DNA from: CAHJXG01 sp965277495 | GTDB taxonomy: Bacteria > Pseudomonadota > Alphaproteobacteria > Acetobacterales > Acetobacteraceae | Assembly (NCBI GenBank): GCA_965277495.1 | Contig: OZ255824.1 | Location: forward strand, 372,001-436,000 | Length of the DNA stretch: 64,000 bases | Direction: 5' to 3' | Shown here: one piece after another, positions 37,269-46,335 of the stretch | Layout: every line of letters begins with the position of its first letter | Numbering within the stretch: the first letter of the stretch is position 1 | Translations under genes and position numbers: made by a program | The notes under the pieces: generated by a model | The model's database searches: none | What the model was told of the DNA's origin: nothing | The model's input: the letters and a program-made list of their open reading frames with translations, nothing else

Positions 37269-37898
37269 ATGGCGGTCGTGATCACGGTGGCGCAGCAAAA
37301 GGGCGGCGCGGGCAAGTCGACGCTGGTGGCCAACTTGGCCGCGGCTTTGGCGGCAGTCCGGCGCGTGGCGATCCTGGACATCGACCCGCAGCACAGCCTG
37401 GCCCGGTGGCACGCGCTCCGCCTGGCGCGCCCGCTTGCCGCCCCGGCGCTGACGTTCTCCGACCTGTCCGGCTGGCGGCTGGCCGGCGAGCTCGACCGGT
37501 TGCGCCGGGAATACGACGTGGTGCTGGTCGACAGCCCGCCGGTGATCGACGCCGATGCGCGCCGGGCGATCCGGGGCGCCGACCTCGTGGTGGTGCCGGT
37601 GCAGCCCAGCCCGCCGGACATCTGGGCCGCTGAGGGCACTTTGAAACTCGCCGCCCAGGAGAAGCGTCCGGCCTGCCTGATCCTGAACCGGGTGTCGGGC
37701 GGCAGCCGGCTGCGGGACACGACGCACCACGAGCTGCGCACCCGCGGCTTGGCGGTGCTTCCGGCGGTGCTGGGCAACCGGGCAGCGTTCAGCCACGCGT
37801 TCGCCGAGGGCCTGGGCGTGACGGAGTTCGCGCCGCGCAGCCAGGCAGCGACCGAGCTCCGGGCATTGTTGGAGGCGATACTGACCACGATCGGGTGA
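37269..37898 (+). CDS. ParA/MinD-family ATPase, orphan
   Basis: A 209-residue deviant-Walker ATPase starting at ATG 37269 (MAVVITVAQQKGGAGKST). The Walker A is KGGAGKST at about 10-17 with the signature lysine, switch I is DIDPQHSLARWH, and switch II/Walker B is YDVVLVDSPPVID. No ParB gene and no obvious parS repeat lie nearby, so plasmid-style partitioning is unlikely. Short orphan ParA proteins in alphaproteobacteria position chromosomal or protein cargo. It is alone on the plus strand, divergent from nnrD across 87 bp and convergent with the next gene. Confidence 0.88.
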   Translation: MAVVITVAQQKGGAGKSTLVANLAAALAAVRRVAILDIDPQHSLARWHALRLARPLAAPALTFSDLSGWRLAGELDRLRREYDVVLVDSPPVIDADARRAIRGADLVVVPVQPSPPDIWAAEGTLKLAAQEKRPACLILNRVSGGSRLRDTTHHELRTRGLAVLPAVLGNRAAFSHAFAEGLGVTEFAPRSQAATELRALLEAILTTIG

Positions 37899-37964
37899 GC
37901 TTGCCTGCGCCGATTTCGAGCGGGCCGGCGTCGCGCTCGTTGACCCCGGGGTCGAAACCGGTCG

Positions 37965-40577
37965 TTAGGCCGCGCGCCGTTCGAGGTCGATCGACGCCTC
38001 CACCACGTCGGGCTCCTCGGGCGTGCGCCGCATTTCGAAACCCAGGCGGCGCATGAAGGCCAGCATCGGCGCGTTCTCGGACAGCACCTGGCCGGTGATG
38101 CTCGTCATGCCCTTGCTGCGGGCCCAGTCCATCACCCGCTGCATCAGGTGCCGGGCGAGGCCGCGGCCCTTCATGCCGGGTTCGACCAGAACGGCGAACT
38201 CTCCGGAATCGGTATAGGGTTCGCGCACCAGGCGGCACACCCCCACGGTCTCGTTGGTGGCCTCGCGCACCGCGACGAACGCCATCTCGCGGTCGTAGTC
38301 CACCTGGGTCATGCGGGCGATCTGTTCGTGGGACAGCGTGCGGACCATGCTGAAGAAGCGGTAGCGGATGTCCTCGGGCGTGAGCCGGTTGAAAAGCGCG
38401 GCGTGGGCCTCGGCGTCCTCCGGGCGGATGGGGCGGATCAGCAAGGTCTCGTTCCCGGCGGTCCAATGCTCGGCAAGCTCCGCCGGGTAGGGCGCGATGG
38501 CGAGTTCGGCGGCGTCGCCCGGCGGGCGCAGCGCAATCCAGGCATCCGCGACCGAAACACCAGCCGAGTCGGCGAAGATTGGGTTCAGCTCGAGCTCGGC
38601 GACCTCCGGGAAGTCCACGAGGAGCTGGCTGATGCGCACCAGGACGTCGGCCACGGCACCGCGGTCGGCGGCGGGCTGGTCGTGCGACTCGTCGAGCGAG
38701 CGGGCGGCGCCGGTGCGGGCGACCAGGCCAGCGGCGAGCGCCAGGTTGAGCGGCGGCAGGTCGAACGCCATGCCGCCCAGCAGTTCCGCGGCGCTGCCGC
38801 CCTGGCCGAAGCCGATGGCCGGGCCGAAGATCGGGTCGTCCAATACGCTGACCCGGAGTTCTCGGGCGCGGCTGGCCTGGCGCTGCACCAGGAAACCCTC
38901 GGCCAGGCCGTCGTCGCCGATGCGCTGGCGCCGACGGTCGAGCCGGATGCCGGCGGCGCGGACGGCGGCGGCGCTATCGAGGTCGAGCGTCACGCCGCCG
39001 GGTCCGCCAATGCGGGGCTGGGCGCTGCGGCGGAGCTTGAGCACGGCGGGGAAGCCGAGCAGGGTGGCGGCATCGGCAGCGTCGTCGATCGACAGTGCTG
39101 GGCGGCTGGGCACCACGGGGATGCCATAGGCGGACAACACCGACAGCGCCTCGTCCTGCAGCAGGCCGCTGCGTCCGGCACGGCGCGCGTCCTGGAACAG
39201 CGTGCGCACCGCCGCTTGGTCGGGAGCGAGCCTCAGCACGGCGCTCGGCGGCAGCTCGCGCGCGCTGGCACGGGCGCGGCGCTGCTCGACGAGCTGGTCG
39301 AAGCCGCGCATGGCCTGCTCCGGCGAGGCGAACGCCGGCACGCCAGCCTCGGCCAAGGTCCGGCGGTGCGCTGTTCCCGTCGTTTCGCCCATGACGCAGG
39401 CCAGCAGCGGGATCCTCATGCTCGGGGCGCAGGCGGCGAGGGCGGCGATCCCGGCGGCATCCGCGGGGCCGGAGGGCGCCATCACGACGACCACGCCGCC
39501 GACTTCGGGCACTGCGGACAGCATCGCCGCGGTCTCGGCCAGGCGGATGGGCTGGCCCGGGCCGGTCCATACCAGCGATGAGCTGACCGGGCTGGGCGGC
39601 AGGGTAAGCCGCAGGACCTCGCGCGTCGGTGCGGCCAGGCTGGCGAGCGGGATGCCGAGCACGAGCGCGGTGTCCGCCGCCATCTGGCCGGGGCCGATCG
39701 CGTTGGTGACGACGGCGACGGCCTCGTTGCGGGGCGGCCGGCCGCGGGTGAGGGTTTCGGCTGCGGCAAGCAGGTCTTCGAGACGTTCAACCCGCACGAC
39801 GCCGGCGCGCCGAAGGGCGGCGTCGAACACCGCATCCGCCCGCCCGGTCGGGTCCTGGAGGCGGCCACCGGCGTGGATGGCGACGACGGGGCGCAGCCGT
39901 GCGGCCGCACGGGCGGCGGACATGAAGCGGCGGCGGTCCTTGATGCCGCGGATGTCGAGCAGGATTGCGCCGGTGCCGGGGTCGCGGGACAGCCAGTCGA
40001 GCACGAGGCCGAAGCCGATGTCGGCGCTGCCGCCGGTGCCGACGATGTGGCTGAAGCCGACGCCGTTGGGCTCGGCCCAGTCCAGCACCGCCCGGCAGAG
40101 CGCCGCCGATTGCGAGACCAGCGCCACCTTGCCGCGCCGCGGCTGCAAATGGGCGCTTGAGGCGTTGAGCCCGATCGCCGGGACGATGATGCCAAATGAC
40201 GACGGGCCCAGCACCCGCACCCCGGCCGCGCGCCCGGCCGCCAGCAGGTCCGGCGCCGGAGTCACGCAGACGGCGGCGAAGGTGCCGTGGGCGGCGAGCG
40301 CCAGCAGTGCCGGGGCGACGCCCTCCGGCCCGGTCGCGATCACGCCGAGGCTCGGGGCGACGGGCAGCGCCGCGATGTCGGGGTAGGCCAGCACGCCGTT
40401 GACCGATGGCAGGCGCTCGCCGACCGGAAGCACGGCGCCGCTGAAGCCAGCGGCCAGCATGTTCTGCATGACGCTGCCGCCGAGCTCGGTTCCGGCGCCA
40501 ATGACCGCGACGGACTCGGGGCGGAATAGCTGCTCGGCGTGGAAACGTCCGGGCATTGCGGGGCGGGCTAGTGGCAT
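37965..40577 (-). CDS. PatZ-like GNAT protein acetyltransferase with acyl-CoA synthetase-like domain
   Basis: An 870-residue fusion. The first about 700 residues resemble NDP-forming acyl-CoA synthetases: CoA-binding Rossmann domain (RPESVAVIGAGTELGG), ligase-CoA domains and an ATP-grasp segment (LSVLSAYGIPVVPSRPALS). The end is a GNAT acetyltransferase with the acetyl-CoA loop VEPGMKGRGLARHLMQRV. This is the order of Salmonella Pat/E. coli PatZ, which acetylate lysines of acetyl-CoA synthetase and other enzymes. In the position of the synthetase active-site ASHTGA motif this protein has QDPTGRA (about 241-247), without the histidine, so it should not make acyl-CoA. The ATG at 40577 was chosen over a longer frame. 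Confidence 0.9.
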   Translation of the reverse strand: MPLARPAMPGRFHAEQLFRPESVAVIGAGTELGGSVMQNMLAAGFSGAVLPVGERLPSVNGVLAYPDIAALPVAPSLGVIATGPEGVAPALLALAAHGTFAAVCVTPAPDLLAAGRAAGVRVLGPSSFGIIVPAIGLNASSAHLQPRRGKVALVSQSAALCRAVLDWAEPNGVGFSHIVGTGGSADIGFGLVLDWLSRDPGTGAILLDIRGIKDRRRFMSAARAAARLRPVVAIHAGGRLQDPTGRADAVFDAALRRAGVVRVERLEDLLAAAETLTRGRPPRNEAVAVVTNAIGPGQMAADTALVLGIPLASLAAPTREVLRLTLPPSPVSSSLVWTGPGQPIRLAETAAMLSAVPEVGGVVVVMAPSGPADAAGIAALAACAPSMRIPLLACVMGETTGTAHRRTLAEAGVPAFASPEQAMRGFDQLVEQRRARASARELPPSAVLRLAPDQAAVRTLFQDARRAGRSGLLQDEALSVLSAYGIPVVPSRPALSIDDAADAATLLGFPAVLKLRRSAQPRIGGPGGVTLDLDSAAAVRAAGIRLDRRRQRIGDDGLAEGFLVQRQASRARELRVSVLDDPIFGPAIGFGQGGSAAELLGGMAFDLPPLNLALAAGLVARTGAARSLDESHDQPAADRGAVADVLVRISQLLVDFPEVAELELNPIFADSAGVSVADAWIALRPPGDAAELAIAPYPAELAEHWTAGNETLLIRPIRPEDAEAHAALFNRLTPEDIRYRFFSMVRTLSHEQIARMTQVDYDREMAFVAVREATNETVGVCRLVREPYTDSGEFAVLVEPGMKGRGLARHLMQRVMDWARSKGMTSITGQVLSENAPMLAFMRRLGFEMRRTPEEPDVVEASIDLERRAA

Positions 40578-40670
40578 GGTCCCTCCATTGTGCAGTGCAA
40601 CATGGGGACGATGCAACGGCTTAGCTAATCACGGTGCCGGTCACCTTGCCGCGAAGCGGAGGGCGGCGGA

Positions 40671-41654
40671 CTATAACGGGCGCTTGATCAACGCCGCGAT
40701 CTCGCCGACGACGCCCCGACGGAACGCCAGCACGCAGGCGACGAAGATGCAGCCCTGCGTCACCGTGACCCATGCACCCGCGCCCGACAGCGCGTTCTCG
40801 GTCCAGACGATGATGCCCGCACCGACGAGGGGTCCGAAGATCGTGCCCATGCCGCCCAGCAGGGCCATCAGCACGACCTCGCCGGACATCGCGTAGTGCA
40901 CGTCGGTGAGCGTCGCGATGCCGAACACCAGCGCCTTGGCGCCGCCGGCGATGCCGGCGATGAAGGTGCTGAGCACGAAGGCGATCAGCTTGTAGTCGTC
41001 GGTGCGGTAGCCGAGCGAGGTGGCGCGCGGCTCGTTCTCGCGAATTGCCTTGAGCACCTGGCCGAACGGCGAGTGGACGATGCGGTGGATCAGCAGGAAG
41101 AATATCAGGAAGACGACGGCGACGACCGCATACATGGCCAGGTCGGAGCGCAGCGAGAACAGGCCGAACAACGCGCCGCGCGGCACTTGCTGGATGCCGT
41201 CCTCGCCGCCGGTGAACGGCGCCTGCAAACAGAAGAAGTAGTTCATCTGCGCGAGCGCCAGGGTGATCATGGCGAAATACAGCCCCTGCCGCCGGATGGC
41301 GAGCGCGCCGAACAGGCAGCCGAGCGCGCCGCCGGTCAAGCCGCCGAACAGGATGGCGATCTCGGGCGTCAGGCCCCAATTCTTGGCGGTCCAGGCGGTG
41401 ACGTAGGCGCCCATGCCGAAATAGGCGGCGTGGCCGAAGCTCAGCAGGCCGACGAAGCCGATCAGCAGGTTGAAGGCGCAGGCGAACAGCGCGAAGCAGA
41501 GCACTCGCATGAGGGCGACCGGGTAGAGCCAGAATGGCCCCACGACCATCAGCGCGACCAACAGCAATAGGGCGATGGCCTGCGCGCTGCTGAAACCAAG
41601 GATGCTGAACGGACGCTGCGCTGCGGTCCGCGGCAGGGCTGTCGTGATGCCCAT
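40671..41654 (-). CDS. Branched-chain amino acid-type ABC transporter permease, LivM family
   Basis: A 327-residue inner-membrane permease with about nine to ten hydrophobic segments. The family stretch FNLLIGFVGLLSFGHAAYFG is near residue 60, and the EAA-like loop FGQVLKAIRENEPRATSLGY is near 205. The last part, VLMALLGGMGTIFGPLVGA, is typical of LivM. It starts one base after the livH stop. It is the terminal gene of the seven-gene liv-type operon. The substrate cannot be read from the sequence; related systems move branched-chain amino acids, amides, urea or aromatic acids. Confidence 0.93.
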   Translation of the reverse strand: MGITTALPRTAAQRPFSILGFSSAQAIALLLLVALMVVGPFWLYPVALMRVLCFALFACAFNLLIGFVGLLSFGHAAYFGMGAYVTAWTAKNWGLTPEIAILFGGLTGGALGCLFGALAIRRQGLYFAMITLALAQMNYFFCLQAPFTGGEDGIQQVPRGALFGLFSLRSDLAMYAVVAVVFLIFFLLIHRIVHSPFGQVLKAIRENEPRATSLGYRTDDYKLIAFVLSTFIAGIAGGAKALVFGIATLTDVHYAMSGEVVLMALLGGMGTIFGPLVGAGIIVWTENALSGAGAWVTVTQGCIFVACVLAFRRGVVGEIAALIKRPL

Positions 41655-41655
41655 G

Positions 41656-42591
41656 CTATGCCGCCTTCCCAAACAGGCCCGCCGGTCGGATCAGCAGGAC
41701 GATGACCATGACGAGGAAGATCACCGTCGCCGAGGCCTGGGGATAATACACCTTCGTCAGCCCCTCGACGACGCCGAGGCCGAACCCGGTCACGATGCTG
41801 CCCAGGATGCTGCCCATGCCGCCGATCACCACGACCGCGAACACGGTGATGATGAAATTGGACCCCATGTTCGGGTTCACCGAATAGATCGGCGCCGCCA
41901 GCACCCCGGCAAAGGCCGCAAGCGCCACGCCGCCGGCATAGGTCAGGCTGATCATCCGCGGCACGTTCACGCCGAATGCCTGCACCAGGCCGGGGTTCTC
42001 GGTGGCGGCGCGCAGGCGCGCGCCGAGCTGGGTGCGCTCGATCAGCAGCCAGGTGATCAGGCACATGCCGCCCGCCGCCACGACGACCCAGCCGCGGTAG
42101 TTCGGCATGAACATGAAGCCGAGGTCGGTGGCGCCCGACAGCGCCTGCGGGATGCGGTAGGGCATGCCGGAGCTGCCGAAGGCGTTGCGCGCCAGCCCCT
42201 CGATGATCAATGCCATGCCGAAGGTGAGCAGCAGGCCATACAGGTGGTCGAGCTTATACAGCCGCCGGATGATGGTGCGCTCGAGCAATAGCCCGAACGC
42301 GCCGACGATCAGCGGCGCTACGATCAGCGCCGGCCAGTAGCCGAGGTTGAGCCAGTCGGGCACCATGAGGTCCGGGGAGATCATCGCCAGCCAGGTGTTC
42401 GGCGTCAGCAGCATCCAGCCGACGAACGCGCCCATCATGAACAGTGCGCCATGGGCGAAGTTGATGATGTTCAGCATGCCGAAAATGACCGCAAGGCCGA
42501 GCGACAGCAGCGCATAGAACGCGCCGTTGATGAGGCCAAGCAGCAACTGGCCGAACAGCAACGGAGCAGGCTGGCCGAAGATCATGAACAT
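41656..42591 (-). CDS. Branched-chain amino acid-type ABC transporter permease, LivH family
   Basis: A 311-residue permease with about eight spans. GLINGAFYALLSLGLAVIFG and MLNIINFAHGALFMMGAFVG mark the LivH N-terminus; ERTQLGARLRAATENPGLVQ is the cytoplasmic EAA loop. The ATG at 42591 gives MFMIFGQPAPLLFGQLLLG; the open frame continues upstream across the end of the binding-protein gene but that part is a shadow. It starts 14 bases after the third binding-protein gene stop. It pairs with LivM to form the channel. Confidence 0.93.
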   Translation of the reverse strand: MFMIFGQPAPLLFGQLLLGLINGAFYALLSLGLAVIFGMLNIINFAHGALFMMGAFVGWMLLTPNTWLAMISPDLMVPDWLNLGYWPALIVAPLIVGAFGLLLERTIIRRLYKLDHLYGLLLTFGMALIIEGLARNAFGSSGMPYRIPQALSGATDLGFMFMPNYRGWVVVAAGGMCLITWLLIERTQLGARLRAATENPGLVQAFGVNVPRMISLTYAGGVALAAFAGVLAAPIYSVNPNMGSNFIITVFAVVVIGGMGSILGSIVTGFGLGVVEGLTKVYYPQASATVIFLVMVIVLLIRPAGLFGKAA

Positions 42592-42605
42592 CGCGCGGCT
42601 CCCGT

Positions 42606-43817
42606 TTATGCGCGGACCAGGGGGCAGCCGCCTTCGCTGAGCGGCTTCCAGGCCTGGTCGGCCGGGGTGGTGGCGACCAGGTTGAAGTAATCCCAAGGAT
42701 ACTTGCTCTCGGCCGGCGTCTTGACCTGGAACAAATAGGCCGGAACCAGGGCCAGGCCGTCGGCGCGTATGCTGGCCTTGCCGAAGGCGTCGTCGTCGGT
42801 CGGCATCGCCTTCATCCGGGCCACGACCGCGGCGCCGTCGGACTTGGCGCCGATGCCCAGGTCTTGCACCGCCTTCAGGAAATGCAGCGTTCCCGCGTAG
42901 TTGCCGGCGGTGGTCATGTTCGGCGTCGTGGCGGGCATGCGGGCCTGGATGCGCTTGGTGAACGCGCGGGTGCGGTCGTTCATGTCCCAATAGAAGCTTT
43001 CGGTAAGGTAAAGCCCCTGCGCGGCTTCAAGCCCCAGCCCGTGCACATCGTTGATATACATCAGCAAGGCCGCGATCTTCATCTTGCGCGTCAGCCCGAA
43101 TTCGGCCGCCTGCTTGATGCTGTTCACCGTGTCCGCCCCGGCGTTGCACAGGCCCAGCACCTTGGCGCCGCTGGATTGGGCCGAGATCAGGAACGAGCTG
43201 AAATCGGTCGTGCCGGGGAACGGATACAGTGACGCGCCGGTCACCTTGCCGCCGGACGCGGTCACGAAATGGGTCGCGTCGCGCTGGAGTTGCTGGCCGA
43301 ACACGTAGTCCGCGGTGACGAAATACCAACTGTCGCCGCCGGCCGCGACCATCGCGCCGCCGGTGGAGCGCGCGAGCATATAGGTGTCGTACGACCAATG
43401 GATCGTGCAGGGCGTGCATTGCGCGCCGGTCAGGTCCCCGGTGGCGGCCCCGGTGTTGATGTAGGCGCGGTTCTTCTCCCGGGCGACGTTGTTGACCGCG
43501 AGCGCCACCGAGCTGGTCGGCACGTCGACGATCAGGTCGACGCCGTCGCGGTCGTACCACTGCCGGGCGATGCCGACGCCGATGTCTGGCTTGTTCTGGT
43601 GGTCGGCGGAGACGACCTCGATCTGCATGCCGCCGCCAAACTCGGCGACCGCCTGCTTCACGGCGGCGACGCCGAGCATGCCGCCGATGTCGCGGTATGG
43701 GCCGGACTGGTCGTTCAGCACGCCGATCTTGATGACGTTCTGCTGCGCCCGGCCCATGCGTGGCACGGCCAGGCCGGCTGCGGCGGCGCCGAGGAGGGTG
43801 CGGCGGTTGATGGGCAT
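42606..43817 (-). CDS. ABC transporter substrate-binding protein, third of three tandem paralogs
   Basis: A periplasmic type I binding protein of the LivJ/amide-binding group, 403 residues. The N-terminus MPINRRTLLGAAAAGLAVP with a later GRAQQ looks like a twin-arginine signal peptide. The mature core begins IKIGVLNDQSGPYRDIGG. Other shared stretches are QIEVVSADHQNKPDIGVGIA, ARQWYDRDGVDLIVDVPTSS and KVLGLCNAGADTVNSIKQAA. It shares most of these with the two genes before it, separated by only 11 bases, so the three arose by duplication. The C-terminus ends CPLVRA, the most diverged of the three. The ligand is unknown. Confidence 0.92.
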   Translation of the reverse strand: MPINRRTLLGAAAAGLAVPRMGRAQQNVIKIGVLNDQSGPYRDIGGMLGVAAVKQAVAEFGGGMQIEVVSADHQNKPDIGVGIARQWYDRDGVDLIVDVPTSSVALAVNNVAREKNRAYINTGAATGDLTGAQCTPCTIHWSYDTYMLARSTGGAMVAAGGDSWYFVTADYVFGQQLQRDATHFVTASGGKVTGASLYPFPGTTDFSSFLISAQSSGAKVLGLCNAGADTVNSIKQAAEFGLTRKMKIAALLMYINDVHGLGLEAAQGLYLTESFYWDMNDRTRAFTKRIQARMPATTPNMTTAGNYAGTLHFLKAVQDLGIGAKSDGAAVVARMKAMPTDDDAFGKASIRADGLALVPAYLFQVKTPAESKYPWDYFNLVATTPADQAWKPLSEGGCPLVRA

Positions 43818-43828
43818 GGTCGGTCTCC

Positions 43829-45052
43829 TCAGACGTGCACGAAGGAACAGCCGCCTTCGGCCAATGGACGGAAAGCCTGGTCTGCCGGCGTGGTGGCCAC
43901 CAGCTTGTAATAGTCCCAAGGCGCCTTGCTTTCCGCGGGCTTCTTGACCTCGAACAGATACACCGGGTGCAGCTTGCGTCCGTCCTGGCGGATGGTGCCG
44001 GCGCCGAACGCGTCGTCGTCGGTCGGCATCGCCTTCATGCGCGACACGGTGGCAGCGCCGCTCTTCTTCGCCTCGGCTGCGCCCATGTCGGCGACCGCCT
44101 TGAGGTAGTGCACCGCGCCGGCATAGCACCCGGCATGCGACATGGCGGGATAGGCGCCGCCGGTCTTCGGCAACACCCGCTTGGTGAAGGCGCGGGTGCG
44201 GTCGTTCAGGTCCCAGTAGAAGCTTTCGGTCAGCACCAGGCCCTGCGCCGCCTCGAGCCCCAAGGCGTGCACGTCGTTCAGGAACACCAGCAGGCCCGCG
44301 AGCTTCACCCCGGAGCGGGTGAGGCCGAACTCCGCCGCCTGCTTGATGGTGTTCACCGTATCGGTGCCGGCGTTGCAGATGCCGACGACCTTGGCGCGCG
44401 ACGCCTGCGCCTGCAGCAGGAACGAGCTGAAATCGGTGTTGCCCGGGAACGGATGCCGCACGCTGCCCAGCACCTTGCCGCCGGCCTGCCGCACGAAGTT
44501 GGTGGTGTCGCGCTCGAGCGCGGTGCCGAACGCGTAGTCGGCGGTGATGAAGAACCAGGTGTCGCCGCCCGCCTTTACCATGGCTCCCCCGGTGGAGTGG
44601 GCCAGCATCCAGGTGTCATACGTCCAATGGATCGTCGTCGGCGCGCAGGCCGAGCCCGTCAGGTCCGCGGTCGCCCCAGTGGAGTTGATATAGACCCGGT
44701 CCTTCTCCTTGCAGACGCCGTTCACCGCCAGCGCCACGCCGGAATTCGCCACGTCGATGATCATGTCGACGCCGTCGCGGTCGATCCACTGCCGGGCGAT
44801 GGTGGTGCCCACGTCGGTTTTGTTCTGATGGTCGCCGGAAACCACCTCGACCTGGAAGCCCTTGGAGCCGAACTCCTCGACCGCCTGGCGCACGCAGGCG
44901 ACCGAGGTAGGGCCGCTGATGTCGCGGTAAACGCCGGACTGGTCGTTCAGCACCCCGATCTTGATGACCGGCGCCTGGGCGCGGGCGGGCCGCACGAGCG
45001 GGGCGGCGGCGGCGGTGGCAAGCAGGGCGCGGCGGTTCAGGATCATCGCCAT
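43829..45052 (-). CDS. ABC transporter substrate-binding protein, second of three tandem paralogs
   Basis: A 407-residue periplasmic type I binding protein. The signal MAMILNRRALLATAAAAPLV with a later ARAQA contains a twin-arginine pair. The mature protein starts IKIGVLNDQSGVYRDISG and shows VEVVSGDHQNKTDVGTTIAR and WYF-type FFITADYAFGTALERDTTNF. The C-terminus DQAFRPLAEGGCSFVHV closely resembles the first paralog. It starts five bases after the first paralog's stop. A start two codons later (MILNRR) is also possible. Confidence 0.92.
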   Translation of the reverse strand: MAMILNRRALLATAAAAPLVRPARAQAPVIKIGVLNDQSGVYRDISGPTSVACVRQAVEEFGSKGFQVEVVSGDHQNKTDVGTTIARQWIDRDGVDMIIDVANSGVALAVNGVCKEKDRVYINSTGATADLTGSACAPTTIHWTYDTWMLAHSTGGAMVKAGGDTWFFITADYAFGTALERDTTNFVRQAGGKVLGSVRHPFPGNTDFSSFLLQAQASRAKVVGICNAGTDTVNTIKQAAEFGLTRSGVKLAGLLVFLNDVHALGLEAAQGLVLTESFYWDLNDRTRAFTKRVLPKTGGAYPAMSHAGCYAGAVHYLKAVADMGAAEAKKSGAATVSRMKAMPTDDDAFGAGTIRQDGRKLHPVYLFEVKKPAESKAPWDYYKLVATTPADQAFRPLAEGGCSFVHV

Positions 45053-45057
45053 GTCCT

Positions 45058-46290
45058 TTAAACGTGCACCAGGGAGCAGCCGCCCTTGTCCAGTGGGCGG
45101 AACGCCTGGTCGGCCGGGGTGGTGTTCAGCAGCTTGTAATAGTCCCAAGGCCCCTTGCTCTCGGATGGCTTCTTCACCTGCCACAGGTACGCCGGGCACA
45201 GCTTGCGGCCGTCGGCGCGGATCGTGCCGGGCCCGAAGGCGTCGTCGTCGGTCGGCGTCGCCTTCATCTGCGCGACCGTCGCAGCACCGTCCTGTTTTGC
45301 CTGCGCGATGCCCATGGCCGAGGCGACCTTCAAATAGTCCAGCACGCTCGAATACACGCCCGCCTGCACCATGCCGGGGCGCTGGTTCGGCTTCTTGGCC
45401 TTCAGCCGGTCAGAAAAGGCGCGGGTGCGGTCGTTCATGTCCCAATAGAAGCTGTTGGTCAGCACCAGCCCCTGCGCCACTTCCAAGCCCATGGAATGCA
45501 CGTCGCTGATGAACACCAGCAGCCCGGCCAGCGTCATCTTGCCGTTGAGGCCGAACTCCTGCGCCTGCTTGATGGAATTGACCGTGTCGGCCCCGGCGTT
45601 GGCCAGGCCCAGCACCTTGGCCCCGGATGCCTGCGCCTGCAGCAGCACGGAGGAGAAATCGGTGGTGCCGGGGAACGGATACTTGATGCTGCCGAGCACC
45701 TTGCCGTTCGCGCCCTCGACGAAGCCGGTCGCATCGCGCTGCAGCGCCTGGCCGAAGGCGTAGTCGGCGGTGATAAAGAACCAGGTGTCGCCGCCGGACT
45801 TGACCAGTGCGCCGCCGGTGGACTTCGCCAGCATGTAGGTGTCGTACGCCCAATGGATGGTGTTCGGGTTGCAGCTTTTGCCCGTGATGTCGGAGGTTGC
45901 TGCGCCGGAGTTGAGGTAGACCTTGTTCTTGTCCCTGGCGACGCCGGCCACCGCGAGGGCGACCGCGCTGTTTGCCACCTCGACGATCACGTCGACGCCG
46001 TCGCGGTCGAACCACTGCCGGGCGATGCCGGAGCCGACGTCGGTCTTGTTCTGGTGGTCGGCCGAGATGACCTCGACCTTGAAGCCCTTGCCGGCGACGC
46101 CGAAGTCCTCGGTCGCGAGCTGCGCCGCGCCGATCGCGAGCGGCCCGGCGACGTCCTGGTATGGACCGGACAGGTCGGTCAGCACGCCGATCTTGAGCGT
46201 GTTGGCGTCTTGGGCTCGGCCTGGCCGCGCGGCCAGGATCGGCAGCGTGGCGGCTGCGGACCCCAACAGGCCCCGGCGGGAAATCGGCAT
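45058..46290 (-). CDS. ABC transporter substrate-binding protein, first of three tandem paralogs
   Basis: A 410-residue periplasmic type I binding protein with a Tat-like signal (MPISRRGLLGSAAATLPILA, later GRAQD). The core starts LKIGVLTDLSGPYQDVAGPL, followed by VEVISADHQNKTDVGSGIAR and WFDRDGVDVIVEVANSAVAL. The C-terminus DQAFRPLDKGGCSLVHV matches the second paralog except at a few positions. It lies 44 bases downstream of the livF-type gene. Ligand differences among the paralogs could broaden the substrate range of one transporter. Confidence 0.92.
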   Translation of the reverse strand: MPISRRGLLGSAAATLPILAARPGRAQDANTLKIGVLTDLSGPYQDVAGPLAIGAAQLATEDFGVAGKGFKVEVISADHQNKTDVGSGIARQWFDRDGVDVIVEVANSAVALAVAGVARDKNKVYLNSGAATSDITGKSCNPNTIHWAYDTYMLAKSTGGALVKSGGDTWFFITADYAFGQALQRDATGFVEGANGKVLGSIKYPFPGTTDFSSVLLQAQASGAKVLGLANAGADTVNSIKQAQEFGLNGKMTLAGLLVFISDVHSMGLEVAQGLVLTNSFYWDMNDRTRAFSDRLKAKKPNQRPGMVQAGVYSSVLDYLKVASAMGIAQAKQDGAATVAQMKATPTDDDAFGPGTIRADGRKLCPAYLWQVKKPSESKGPWDYYKLLNTTPADQAFRPLDKGGCSLVHV

Positions 46291-46335
46291 TGCACTCTCC
46301 GTTCGACGGCCCGGACACCTGCCCGGGCCTGTTGT

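Noticed and set aside
42592..42990. In-frame extension of the LivH-type gene
   Set aside because: It is the shadow of the third binding-protein gene; the LivH family begins at MFMIFGQP.
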